This document shows, piece after piece, positions 1-7,193 of a stretch of 15,281 nucleotides of DNA (its first letter is position 1; each line of letters starts with the position of its first letter). The notes beneath the pieces were generated by a model, which was given only the letters and a program-made list of their open reading frames with translations, made no database searches and was not told the DNA's origin. The DNA comes from Bacteroidales bacterium (GTDB lineage: Bacteria > Bacteroidota > Bacteroidia > Bacteroidales > Muribaculaceae): positions 1 to 15,281 of the forward strand of contig SFJG01000048.1 of the NCBI GenBank assembly GCA_004555955.1, given 5' to 3'. The translations under genes were made by a program, and so were the position numbers.

Positions 1-1
1 C

Positions 2-367
2 TACAACGACGACCTGAACGAAATGTTGCGCCTGCTACAAACATATCTGCTGACGATACCGCAATGCGACAACACGAATTACGAAGGGCACTACCAACAA
101 ATGCTCTACGTAATATTCTCGCTTTTAGGCAGGTACGTCGATGTGGAAGTGCGTACGCCAAAAGGTCGCGTCGATATGGTGATGAATTCCGGCAAGGCAC
201 TCTACCTTTTCGAACTCAAACTAAACAAGTCGGCGGAAGCGGCGATGAACCAAATCAACCTCAAAGACTATCCGTCGCGCTTCGCTCTCGCCGGACTGCC
301 CGTCATAAAAGTCGGCATCAATTTCAACTCCGAGACCCACACAATCGAAGATTGGGTAATCGAATAA
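2..367 (+). CDS. AAA-ATPase / PD-(D/E)xK nuclease-domain protein, 3' end only
   Basis: The gene is cut by the window's left edge; 121 codons are open in this frame from base 2 to the TAA at 365-367. The visible part matches the C-terminal PD-(D/E)xK domain (PDDEXK_9) found at the end of AAA-ATPase-like proteins that are abundant and often multicopy in Bacteroidales. Diagnostic pieces are EGHYQQMLYVIF, then GRVDMVM with the acidic D, then LYLFELKLNKSAEAAMNQI, which supplies the E-x-K of the nuclease core. The N-terminal ATPase half is outside the window, so intactness cannot be judged. The biological role of the family is not settled; a defence or mobile-element link is often suggested. Family call is strong, function is not. 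Confidence 0.85.
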   Translation, partial: YNDDLNEMLRLLQTYLLTIPQCDNTNYEGHYQQMLYVIFSLLGRYVDVEVRTPKGRVDMVMNSGKALYLFELKLNKSAEAAMNQINLKDYPSRFALAGLPVIKVGINFNSETHTIEDWVIE

Positions 368-549
368 GCATTTTGATAAGCCATTTGTGATGAGATTATG
401 AATATCCCTAATTACATATATGAAATACAATGTTGTAATAAATCGTTGTAGTTCGATGGTGTTAGTTCATAAACGACACAGGAAATACAACAAACAGCGA
501 GGGTAAATTCTTAAAATCTATTAAAAAGAGGATTCTTTGTTGTTAATAG

Positions 550-580
550 TTTGTAGAATTAAAAATATTTCTTAACTTTG
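550..580 (+). promoter_or_regulatory. Promoter of the tRNA-Glu/rpsT/tRNA-Glu unit
   Basis: A TTTG -33 box at 550-553 is followed after 19 nt by TAACTTTG at 573-580, an exact match to the Bacteroidetes vegetative consensus TTTG-N19/20-TAnnTTTG. Transcription would start near 587, about 20 nt before the first tRNA. No comparable promoter was seen between the first tRNA and rpsT, so one transcript is likely to carry all three genes. Confidence 0.8.
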
Positions 581-608
581 CACTCGCTTTTACGGCAAAA
601 CTCGGTAT

Positions 609-680
609 GGCCCATTCGTCTATCGGCTAGGACGCAAGATTTTCATTCTTGAAAGAGGAGTTCGATTCTCCTATGGGCTA
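609..680 (+). tRNA. tRNA-Glu (anticodon TTC), copy 1
   Basis: The 72-nt sequence folds as a cloverleaf. The acceptor arm pairs GGCCCAT with ATGGGCT, with a G-U at the first pair. The anticodon stem CAAGA/TCTTG closes the loop TTTTCAT with anticodon TTC at 642-644. The T arm is AGGAG-TTCGATT-CTCCT. The 3' CCA is not encoded. The sequence is identical to the second copy at 999-1070. Confidence 0.96.
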
Positions 681-713
681 CAAGTTAAAAATTAAAAAGA
701 AAATTGATTTAAA

Positions 714-974
714 ATGGCAAATCATAAATCAGCATTAAAGAGAATCCGTCAATCAGAGACACGTCGTCTTCGTAACCGTTACTATGCAAAGACAGCGCGT
801 AACGCAGTTCGTCGTCTTCGTGCAATGAACGACAAGGAGCAAATCACAGCAGCTTTCAACAAGGTAAGCTCAATGCTTGAGCGCCTCGCTTCTAAGGGTG
901 TTATCAGCAAGAACAAAGCAGCAAACCTTAAGAGCAAGCTTGCAAAGCACGTAAATAAAGTAATGGTCGGCTAA
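714..974 (+). CDS. rpsT: 30S ribosomal protein S20
   Basis: This 86-residue, strongly basic protein matches S20, which binds 16S rRNA early in assembly of the 30S subunit. It starts MANHKSALKRIRQ and carries the usual Arg/Lys-rich helical segments (RRLRNRYYAKTARNAVRRLR near residues 17-36), a middle segment ITAAFNKVSSMLERLASKGVISKNKAA and a basic end. Length is normal for the family. The ATG at 714 is preceded by an A/T-rich leader without Shine-Dalgarno site. The gene sits between two identical tRNA-Glu genes, 33 nt after the first and 24 nt before the second. Excision of the flanking tRNAs would therefore create both ends of its mRNA. Confidence 0.97.
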   Translation: MANHKSALKRIRQSETRRLRNRYYAKTARNAVRRLRAMNDKEQITAAFNKVSSMLERLASKGVISKNKAANLKSKLAKHVNKVMVG

Positions 975-998
975 TCGCCCGGACCGTACTTTAAAGAT

Positions 999-1070
999 GG
1001 CCCATTCGTCTATCGGCTAGGACGCAAGATTTTCATTCTTGAAAGAGGAGTTCGATTCTCCTATGGGCTA
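999..1070 (+). tRNA. tRNA-Glu (anticodon TTC), copy 2
   Basis: This is a second tRNA-Glu, identical over all 72 nt to the copy at 609-680, with anticodon TTC at 1032-1034 and no encoded CCA. The identity extends slightly outside the gene (AT before, CA after). It begins 24 nt after the rpsT stop and is followed directly by an intrinsic terminator. Confidence 0.96.
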
Positions 1071-1079
1071 CACAGTTAA

Positions 1080-1104
1080 GCGTTGGCATTCGCCAATGCT
1101 TTTT
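1080..1104 (+). terminator. Intrinsic terminator of the tRNA-Glu/rpsT unit
   Basis: Arms GCGTTGGC (1080-1087) and GCCAATGC (1092-1099) form an 8-bp stem with one G-U pair and an ATTC loop, followed by five T residues at 1100-1104. It lies 9 nt after the second tRNA and closes the unit. Confidence 0.8.
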
Positions 1105-1189
1105 CTGCATATAGGCAAGTGAGCGACTTCGGTCGAGTGCGACCAATTGGGTGAAGTCGGAGGCGAGCAGAATGTCCGGCTGATTTGGA

Positions 1190-1645
1190 TTAAATTGTGT
1201 TGTGACGGTCGATAACCCAACGAAGGAAGTCGTCGAACGATGGTTGGAAAGCGCCGTAGCTTTTGCGTTTGCCGTTTTGAGTGGCGACGATAGTCCATTG
1301 GTCGGCGGGAGCCATTTCGAGTGTATAGTATGCGCAAGCGTTCGAAGTTGAGCGAACAAAGACGGCGCCGAAAGCCGGTTGTCCGACGTCTTCGGGCTCG
1401 GGGAAGACGTATACGTGGATTTGAGCTGTGTCGTCGATTCGGAACGCCTCGTGCTGGAATTCATCCCAGTTGAAGCGTACGTCGGGGTAGTTGTTTAGGA
1501 TGAACGTTTGCCAGTTGAGTTTGTCGGCGAGCACGCCGTGGTCGACCAAGCCGGCATTGATGTCGTCGACGAGTTGGGGAATCCATTGATAAGCGACGAA
1601 AATGCGTCCGTCGACTGCTGTTTGTTGATTCATCGTTTGATTCAT
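1190..1645 (-). CDS. Hypothetical protein, 151 aa
   Basis: I do not recognise this protein. It is acidic and soluble, with no signal peptide or membrane segment, and rich in aromatic residues (WNQ-like patches, NWQTFILNNYP, NWDEFQHEAF, YTLEMAPADQW). Regular composition makes this frame the real one among the overlapping leftward frames. Two starts are possible, at 1645 and 1633, because the first codons are a near-duplicate (MNQTMNQQ). The 5' end faces manA divergently. A TATCTTTG -7-like box at 1665-1672 on the same strand would give a leader of about 10-15 nt. It ends 85 nt from the facing terminator of the tRNA/rpsT unit. Confidence 0.75.
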   Translation of the reverse strand: MNQTMNQQTAVDGRIFVAYQWIPQLVDDINAGLVDHGVLADKLNWQTFILNNYPDVRFNWDEFQHEAFRIDDTAQIHVYVFPEPEDVGQPAFGAVFVRSTSNACAYYTLEMAPADQWTIVATQNGKRKSYGAFQPSFDDFLRWVIDRHNTI

Positions 1646-1664
1646 CGTTTTCCTGTTTTTGGGA

Positions 1665-1672
1665 CAAAGATA
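1665..1672 (-). promoter_or_regulatory. Possible -7 box for the 151-aa hypothetical gene
   Basis: Read on the minus strand this is TATCTTTG, matching TAnnTTTG. No TTTG -33 box is present at the usual distance, so only the -7 element is supported. Confidence 0.45.
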
Positions 1673-1680
1673 GTGTAAAA

Positions 1681-1712
1681 TTTGCTTTTTCGTACGATTT
1701 GCATTACTTTTG
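1681..1712 (+). promoter_or_regulatory. manA promoter
   Basis: TTTG at 1681-1684 and TACTTTTG at 1705-1712 are separated by 20 nt, fitting the Bacteroidetes consensus. The start site would be near 1719, leaving a leader of about 17 nt to the manA ATG. The core GATTTGCATTA-TTTTG recurs upstream of the antiporter gene. Confidence 0.75.
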
Positions 1713-1735
1713 TAAACTCAAATCAAAACTAAAAT

Positions 1736-2701
1736 ATGTCTGTAGCCACCGAAAGTGAACAATTATACCCGATAAAGTTCCTGCCGCACTATAAGGAAGT
1801 GCTGTGGGGTGGCACGAGAATATCCGAATATAAAGGCGTAGATTTGCACGACTCTAACGTCGGCGAAAGCTGGGAAATCTCAGCGGTTCCAGGTTCGGAG
1901 TCGGTAGTGGCAGCAGGTCCTGACGCCGGTTTGACCATTACACAAGTTATCAAAAAATACGGCTCTCGACTTGTTGGCAAGGCTGTCTATGAAGAGTTTG
2001 GCACGACGTTCCCGCTGTTGGTAAAGATTATAGATGCCAACAAGGACTTGTCGTTTCAGGTGCATCCCGACAATGAGTTGGCTCGTGCGCGTCATAACTG
2101 TTTCGGCAAGACAGAGATGTGGTACATCATCGATTGTCGTCCGGATGCGCGACTTTATGCAGGTCTGAATCAAGATACTACTCCCGAAGACTACGAGCGA
2201 CGAATCGAAGACGGATCGATTATGGACATTGTGACGTGCCATAAAACCATCCCGGGGGATATCTATTTTCTTCCGCCGGGCTGCACACATTCGATAGGTG
2301 CGGGCAATCTGTTGGCAGAGATTCAGCAAACGTCCGACATCACTTACCGCGTCTACGACTATAAGCGTCGCGATGCGAACGGCAACTATCGTCAACTGCA
2401 TACCGATTTGGCACGCGAGGCGGTAGACTATCGCGCTTTCGATAGTAAAATGGACTACGAAAAAAGCGGTAAATGCTCGAAATTGGTCGACTGCGATTTC
2501 TTCCGTACATCGCTTCTCAAGGTTGAAGGTCATCAAAGTTATCACAACGAGCGCGACTCGTTTTTGATTGTGATGTGTATCGAAGGCGATGCGCAAATCG
2601 GCTCAACGACGTTGCGCCGCGGCGAGACACTGCTGGTGCCGGCAGAAATGAAAGACGTCGACATTCAGGGCACTGCCACGCTGTTACTGGCGACGGTATA
2701 G
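1736..2701 (+). CDS. manA: Mannose-6-phosphate isomerase, class I
   Basis: A cytosolic, zinc-dependent enzyme that interconverts mannose 6-phosphate and fructose 6-phosphate, linking mannose use and GDP-sugar synthesis to glycolysis. The 321-residue length fits the short class I bacterial form. Visible family motifs are VLWGGTRI (residues 22-29), QVHPD (108-112), GKTEMW (124-129), FLPPGCTHSIGAG (178-190) and EIQQTSDITYRVYDY (195-209). By comparison with the family, Q108, H110, E127 and H185 bind zinc and R205 is the active-site arginine; all are present. It is monocistronic: its promoter lies just upstream and the next gene has its own. Assignment is firm; activity on a related hexose phosphate cannot be excluded. 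Confidence 0.93.
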   Translation: MSVATESEQLYPIKFLPHYKEVLWGGTRISEYKGVDLHDSNVGESWEISAVPGSESVVAAGPDAGLTITQVIKKYGSRLVGKAVYEEFGTTFPLLVKIIDANKDLSFQVHPDNELARARHNCFGKTEMWYIIDCRPDARLYAGLNQDTTPEDYERRIEDGSIMDIVTCHKTIPGDIYFLPPGCTHSIGAGNLLAEIQQTSDITYRVYDYKRRDANGNYRQLHTDLAREAVDYRAFDSKMDYEKSGKCSKLVDCDFFRTSLLKVEGHQSYHNERDSFLIVMCIEGDAQIGSTTLRRGETLLVPAEMKDVDIQGTATLLLATV

Positions 2702-2789
2702 CGTTTTTTCAATAGATAGGATAGCGCTGTCGGTGTTTTAGTGGCGTCTATACAATTAGTGTTCTGCTATTCACTTTTTTCGTTTTCGC

Positions 2790-2820
2790 TTTGTTTTTCA
2801 TGCGATTTGCATTAATTTTG
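2790..2820 (+). promoter_or_regulatory. Promoter of the antiporter gene
   Basis: TTTG at 2790-2793 and TAATTTTG at 2813-2820 with a 19-nt spacer fit the Bacteroidetes consensus. The start site would be near 2827, giving a leader of about 36 nt. The -7 region is nearly identical to that of manA. Confidence 0.75.
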
Positions 2821-2862
2821 CAATATATAGCACTAAGTGGCTCTAAATAACCCGAAAACACG

Positions 2863-5010
2863 ATGATGGATTTTTTTAACATAACGTTTCCGCTGACCGA
2901 CCCGACGTGGATTTTCTTTCTGATGTTATGCATCATCTTGTTTGCGCCGTTGCTTCTGGGAAAACTCAATATACCACATATCATCGGACTTATACTTGCC
3001 GGGGTAGCAATCGGCGAGCATGGTCTTCATTTGCTTGACCGCGATAGTAGTTTTGCGCTGTTTGGTAACGTCGGGCTTTACTATATAATGTTTCTCGCGG
3101 GGTTGGAAATGAACATGGACAATTTCCGTTCGATACGCGGTAAGGCAGTGACATTCGGCATTTTAGGGTTTGTCATACCGATGGTTATGGGCTATGCAGC
3201 GAACGTATGGGTGCTTGGGTATGCGGCGATTCCGGCGGTTCTTATGGCGGCGATGTATGCGTCGCACACGCTTGTGTCGTACCCGATAGTTGCGCGCTAT
3301 GGCGTGTCGCGACACCCGAGTGTCAGCATTTCGGTTGGTGCGACGGCGATTACCGACTGCTTGACGCTTTTCGTGCTGGCAATTGTCGGCGGACAGTTTA
3401 AGGGAGAGGAGCAGGATTCGCTGTTGTGGCTGTGGCTGATTGTGCGCGTTGTAGTGCTCGGCGGACTGATTATTTTCTTTTTCCCTCGTCTCGGGCGTTG
3501 GTTTTTCCGCAAATATAGCAACGGCGTAGTGCAGTTTATTTTTGTGCTTGCGTTGGTGTTTTTGTCGGCGGGATTGATGAAACTTGTCGGCATGGAAGGC
3601 ATCCTTGGCGCGTTCTTGGCGGGATTGGTTCTCAATCGACTCATACCGCACGTGTCGCCGTTGATGCACAACATAGAATTTGTAGGCAATGCGTTGTTTG
3701 TGCCCTATTTTCTTATTGGGGTTGGTATGCTGATAGATTTGCGCGTGTTTTTCGGCAGCCTGACAGCGCTGAAAGTGGCGGGCGTGATGATTGTTATGGC
3801 ATTGATATCCAAGTGGGTGTCGGCGTGGGCGACGCAGAAAGTGTGCCGCATGACGAGTCTTGACCGCCGAATGATGGTTGGATTAAGTACGGCGCGAGCG
3901 GCGGCAACACTTGCCGTTGTGCTTGTGGGCTACAACATAATACTACCCGACGGGAGTCACCTTCTCGGCGATGAAGTGCTCAACGGCGCAATTGCGCTGA
4001 TATTGGTGACATGTATCGTCAGTTCGTTTGTCACCGAGCAGGCGTCGCGTAGGATGGCGCTCGACGAGTCGGCAATGAACAACAGTGCTACCGACGACGA
4101 CAGCGAGCGAATACTTGTGGGCGTGTCGAACGACGAAACGTCGAGCCATCTCGTCGACCTTGCATTGCTGATACGCAATCCGAAACTTAATGATAACTTA
4201 GTGGCGCTCAACGTGGTAACCGATGGCGGACGGACCAACAATTCGCGTCGCAGCAAGCGTTTGCTTTTGTCGGCGTCGAACGTGGCGAATGCCGCCGGGG
4301 TGACCATCAAAACGATGAGTCGTTTCGGTATGAACGTGGCATCGGGCATAGTGCATACACATAAAGAGCAAGAAACGACAGAGTTGATTATCGGCTTGCA
4401 CCGCCGAGTGAACATTATGGATTCGTTCTTGGGAAGCCTGTCGGAAACGCTTCTCGACGAGGTGCGTCGCGAGGTTATGGTGGTAAAGATGCTAATGCCG
4501 TTCAACACGATTCGCCGCATCGTAGTAGCCGTACCGCCGAAAGCCGAATATGAGGCGGGCTTTACCAAATGGGTCGACCATTTGACGAAGATGGCGAGCG
4601 CGATGGGTTGCCGTATTTATTTCCACTCGAATGAGCGGACGCTCGAGTATATTCGCCGTATAACCTATAGTCGTCCGATAAAAGATAAGGTTACGTTGCA
4701 ATTGATGGAATCGTGGGACGACCTGTTGATGTTGTCGGCGGCGGTAAACTACGACCATTTGCTGGTAGTAGTGACGGCGCGTCGCGGCTCGATTTCGTAC
4801 GATAAGTCGTTCGACAACCTTCCGGGACAGTTGACGCGCTATTTCTCCAACACGAGTCTGTTGTTGCTCTATCCCGACCAGCACGGCGAGCCGACGGCGC
4901 TTCAAGCCTTTGCCGACCCGATGCAAGGTCACCTCAATCCCGTGTCGTGGTCGACAACAATACGTCACAACTACGACGTGGTTCGTCGTTGGTTGCGCTC
5001 GAAGTTTTGA
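2863..5010 (+). CDS. CPA2-type cation/proton antiporter with two C-terminal USP-like domains
   Basis: An inner-membrane monovalent cation/proton exchanger of 715 residues. Residues about 15-395 form a series of hydrophobic segments typical of the Na_H_Exchanger fold. They include IMFLAGLEMNMDNFR (75-89) and TAITDCLTLF (161-170), whose D165 lies where CPA2 members have their ion-coupling acid. After residue 410 the protein becomes soluble. ERILVGVSN (415-423) opens a first universal-stress-protein-like domain to about 546, ending near GSLSETLLDEVRREVMVVKM. IRRIVVAVPP (550-559) opens a second to about 670 (SLLLLYPDQ). The tail is probably regulatory, perhaps nucleotide-binding, but the Gly motif is only partly conserved. 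Sodium versus potassium cannot be decided. ATG 2863 or 2866 are both possible. It ends 1 nt from the convergent menA. Confidence 0.9.
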   Translation: MMDFFNITFPLTDPTWIFFLMLCIILFAPLLLGKLNIPHIIGLILAGVAIGEHGLHLLDRDSSFALFGNVGLYYIMFLAGLEMNMDNFRSIRGKAVTFGILGFVIPMVMGYAANVWVLGYAAIPAVLMAAMYASHTLVSYPIVARYGVSRHPSVSISVGATAITDCLTLFVLAIVGGQFKGEEQDSLLWLWLIVRVVVLGGLIIFFFPRLGRWFFRKYSNGVVQFIFVLALVFLSAGLMKLVGMEGILGAFLAGLVLNRLIPHVSPLMHNIEFVGNALFVPYFLIGVGMLIDLRVFFGSLTALKVAGVMIVMALISKWVSAWATQKVCRMTSLDRRMMVGLSTARAAATLAVVLVGYNIILPDGSHLLGDEVLNGAIALILVTCIVSSFVTEQASRRMALDESAMNNSATDDDSERILVGVSNDETSSHLVDLALLIRNPKLNDNLVALNVVTDGGRTNNSRRSKRLLLSASNVANAAGVTIKTMSRFGMNVASGIVHTHKEQETTELIIGLHRRVNIMDSFLGSLSETLLDEVRREVMVVKMLMPFNTIRRIVVAVPPKAEYEAGFTKWVDHLTKMASAMGCRIYFHSNERTLEYIRRITYSRPIKDKVTLQLMESWDDLLMLSAAVNYDHLLVVVTARRGSISYDKSFDNLPGQLTRYFSNTSLLLLYPDQHGEPTALQAFADPMQGHLNPVSWSTTIRHNYDVVRRWLRSKF

Positions 5011-5011
5011 A

Positions 5012-5881
5012 TCAGCAGATAATACCGATAATGATAAGTAAAGCGGCGTAGATGAGCATGTTGCGTGCCGTAGCGCCGAGAAGAGGGTTGAGAGCGGCGC
5101 CGCTTGAGGTAACGATGCGTCGCCAGGTGGAGTAGTGTAGTGCCAGATAGATTATCGGCGCGATAATGAAGGCGTTTCGCAACCCCCAAATACCCATAGT
5201 GAGAACAGCTCCGGCGAGTCCGAAGATTAGATAAGCCACGGCAGCGGCGCGACGTCCGAATATAACTACGGTTGTACGTTTTCCGGCAGCACGGTCGTCG
5301 TCGACGTCGCGGTAGTTGTTGACAATCAATACATTAACGCCGAGGAGCCCGATTCCTGCGGAGCCGGCAATGACGAAAGAGTCGACCGTTCCCGCTTGAA
5401 GGTAGTAGGTCATCGTGACAGGCACGATGCCGAAGAAAGTGAGCACGGCGACGTCGCCCAGCCCGTGGCGCGACAGCGGGTAAGGCCCGGCGCTGTATGC
5501 GAGGGCAAAGACGGCGATAGCGATGCCGATGGGCACGAGAATCCAACCGCCGAATGGAATCAGGCAGCACCCGACGGCGCATGCAGTAGCCAGAGTGGCG
5601 AAAGTGGCTCGGCGCATAGCTTTCGGCGAGATGTCGCCTTCGGTCACGCCGCGTCGAAAGCCTTCGCGTCCGGGGCGGTCGCTTCCGTTCGCCCAGTCGT
5701 AGTATTCGTTGGCGAAGTTTGAAGTAATTTGCGCCAGAATGGCGAAAACGAGGCATAGTGCGGCAACTTCCGGACGAAAGCAGTCGCGGGCGAGAGCGTA
5801 GGCGCAAGCCACGAGCACCCCGGCGGTCGATACCGGAAGCGTGCGCAGACGCATAGCCTCTATCCAAGGACGAATTTTCAT
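5012..5881 (-). CDS. menA: 1,4-dihydroxy-2-naphthoate polyprenyltransferase
   Basis: An integral-membrane UbiA-family enzyme that attaches the polyprenyl chain to 1,4-dihydroxy-2-naphthoate, the membrane step of menaquinone synthesis. The 289 residues contain several hydrophobic helices and both Asp-rich magnesium/diphosphate motifs: NEYYDWANGSDRPGREG (58-74) and NNYRDVDDDRAAGKRT (188-203). The N-terminal WIEAMRLRTLPVS is also typical of MenA. It is the last gene of the ribE/nitroreductase/menA operon. The nitroreductase stop (5883-5885) is one base from its ATG, suggesting translational coupling. Its stop at 5012-5014 is one base from the end of the convergent antiporter gene, so no dedicated terminator fits between them. 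Other UbiA-type transferases are possible but the motif context favours MenA. Confidence 0.92.
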   Translation of the reverse strand: MKIRPWIEAMRLRTLPVSTAGVLVACAYALARDCFRPEVAALCLVFAILAQITSNFANEYYDWANGSDRPGREGFRRGVTEGDISPKAMRRATFATLATACAVGCCLIPFGGWILVPIGIAIAVFALAYSAGPYPLSRHGLGDVAVLTFFGIVPVTMTYYLQAGTVDSFVIAGSAGIGLLGVNVLIVNNYRDVDDDRAAGKRTTVVIFGRRAAAVAYLIFGLAGAVLTMGIWGLRNAFIIAPIIYLALHYSTWRRIVTSSGAALNPLLGATARNMLIYAALLIIIGIIC

Positions 5882-5882
5882 G

Positions 5883-6419
5883 CTAATACTTGTTGTGCGA
5901 CGAGATTTCGTCGACCGGTTTGCGGGTTTTTTCGCGCTGTTGTTGCGCCGAATAGCCGATGGTAATGTCGAGCAGCACGCGGCGTGAACGGGGGATTCCC
6001 AATATGCGTCGCACCTTCGGCTCGTCGAACCAGCCGAGCATGCAAGAGCCGAGCCCGAGGTCGGTGGCGGCGAGAGTGATGTGCGCAGCCAGGATTCCGC
6101 AGTCGATGAGCGGAAAATGCTTGTTTTTAATCCAGCCGCCGAGTCGCGCCGAGAAGTTAGGTTGCTCCATAACGACGACGATGTGGCATGGAGCTTGTGA
6201 AGTGAATTTGTTCATGCCGACCGACTGCAGCGCGTCGGCGAGTTCGGCGCATTTAGTAGGTTCGTCGACCACAATCATGTGCCACGGTTGCGAATTGCAA
6301 GCCGAAGGCGCAAGGCGTGCGGCTTCGATGATTTTAGCGATTTTTTCGGGTTCGACGGGTTTGTCGAGGTAGCCTCGGTCGCTTTGTCGATGACGTACCA
6401 ATTCGAGGAAGTCGTTCAT
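5883..6419 (-). CDS. Nitroreductase family protein (FMN-dependent)
   Basis: A flavin-dependent oxidoreductase of the nitroreductase superfamily, 178 residues from the chosen start. Family marks include the N-terminal VRHRQSDRGYLDKPV with its Arg-x-S-x-R-like flavin-binding segment, ARLAPSACNSQPWHMIVV, a central LIDCGILAAHITLAATDLGLGSCMLGWFDE and a closing IGYSAQ. The natural substrate is unknown. I chose MNDFLELV at 6419 as the start because it falls 7 nt after the ribE stop. A longer form from 6437 would overlap ribE by 11 nt and adds only six unconserved-looking residues. Placed between ribE (flavin supply) and menA (quinone), it may act in redox or quinone metabolism, but that is inference. 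Confidence 0.88.
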   Translation of the reverse strand: MNDFLELVRHRQSDRGYLDKPVEPEKIAKIIEAARLAPSACNSQPWHMIVVDEPTKCAELADALQSVGMNKFTSQAPCHIVVVMEQPNFSARLGGWIKNKHFPLIDCGILAAHITLAATDLGLGSCMLGWFDEPKVRRILGIPRSRRVLLDITIGYSAQQQREKTRKPVDEISSHNKY

Positions 6420-6426
6420 AGTCAGG

Positions 6427-7035
6427 CTATTTTGCAAATTCCATCAGTCGGCTAAGGTATTTGCCGATGATGTCGAATTCGATGTTGACAACGCTTCCGA
6501 CGCCGATTTTGCAGAAGTTAGTATGTTCGAACGTGTAAGGAATAATCGCCACTTGGAAGCTGTCGGGCTTGGAGTTGCAGACGGTAAGCGACACGCCGTT
6601 TACGGTTACGGAGCCTTTTTCGACGGTAACGTATCCTTTTCGCGCCATTTCCGGCGCGACGTCGTAGGAGAACGTGAAGTAAGTGCTACCGTCGACGATG
6701 TCGACAGCGGAGCAAACGGCTGTTTGGTCAACGTGACCTTGCACGATGTGTCCGTCGAGCCTTCCGTTGAGGAGCATACTTCGCTCGAGGTTGACGAGGT
6801 CGCCGATTTTGAGCAGACCGAGGTTGCTGCGGTCGAGGGTTTCTTGAATAGCCGTAACGGTGAATGTGCCATCACCGGGGAGGTCGACCACGGTAAGACA
6901 GACGCCGTTGTGAGCGACCGATTGGTCAATAGTCAGCTCGTCGGCAAACGGGCATCGCATTGTGATATGTAAGTTGCCGGCTTCGGAGCGTAATCCGACG
7001 ACTTCGGCGGCTGTTTCTACAATTCCTGAAAACAT
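6427..7035 (-). CDS. ribE: Riboflavin synthase, alpha subunit
   Basis: Catalyses dismutation of two 6,7-dimethyl-8-ribityllumazine molecules into riboflavin and the pyrimidinedione, the last step of riboflavin synthesis. The 202-residue chain shows the tandem lumazine-binding domains of the family: MFSGIVE at the start, HNGVCLTVVD in the first repeat and VNGVSLTVCN in the second. The linker region SMLLNGRLDGHIVQGHVD is also typical. The start at 7035 (MFSGIVE) is preferred over 7047 (MTQLMFSGIVE) because nearly all homologues begin at that motif. It is the first gene of an operon with the nitroreductase and menA. A TAACTTTG box about 60 bp upstream is the likely promoter element. Confidence 0.94.
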   Translation of the reverse strand: MFSGIVETAAEVVGLRSEAGNLHITMRCPFADELTIDQSVAHNGVCLTVVDLPGDGTFTVTAIQETLDRSNLGLLKIGDLVNLERSMLLNGRLDGHIVQGHVDQTAVCSAVDIVDGSTYFTFSYDVAPEMARKGYVTVEKGSVTVNGVSLTVCNSKPDSFQVAIIPYTFEHTNFCKIGVGSVVNIEFDIIGKYLSRLMEFAK

Positions 7036-7094
7036 AAGTTGAGTCAAATAAAAGGGTTAAACGTCAAAGTCGCTTTGGTTGGGTAGCGACATGA

Positions 7095-7102
7095 CAAAGT
7101 TA
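7095..7102 (-). promoter_or_regulatory. Probable -7 box for the ribE operon
   Basis: The minus strand reads TAACTTTG, an exact TAnnTTTG match, about 60 nt upstream of the ribE ATG. There is no clean TTTG at the expected -33 distance, so only the -7 box is claimed. It lies downstream of the orphan unit's terminator, so ribE would be transcribed independently. Confidence 0.55.
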
Positions 7103-7157
7103 CGAAATAAATTTCGATAAACGTGTTTTCGGCGGCGGATTCGAGTCGGTTTTTTGT

Positions 7158-7193
7158 AAAAAAAAGAGAGCGGATTCTTGCGGGTCCGCTCTC
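7158..7193 (-). terminator. Strong intrinsic terminator, leftward
   Basis: On the minus strand GAGAGCGGA (7185-7193) and TCCGCTCTC (7166-7174) form a perfect 9-bp stem around a 10-nt loop, followed immediately by eight T residues (7165-7158). It terminates leftward transcripts entering from the cysS side, most directly the orphan unit starting near 7332. Confidence 0.9.

Noticed and set aside
426..437. Palindrome TACAATGTTGTA in the spacer before the tRNA promoter
   Set aside because: Short, AT-rich and over 110 bp from the promoter; expected by chance in such sequence.
609..680. Missing 3' CCA and G-U first pair of tRNA-Glu as signs of a defective tRNA
   Set aside because: Both copies are identical and fold well; CCA is commonly added after transcription in this group.
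1880..2596. Leftward 238-aa open frame
   Set aside because: Antisense shadow of manA with no recognisable domain.
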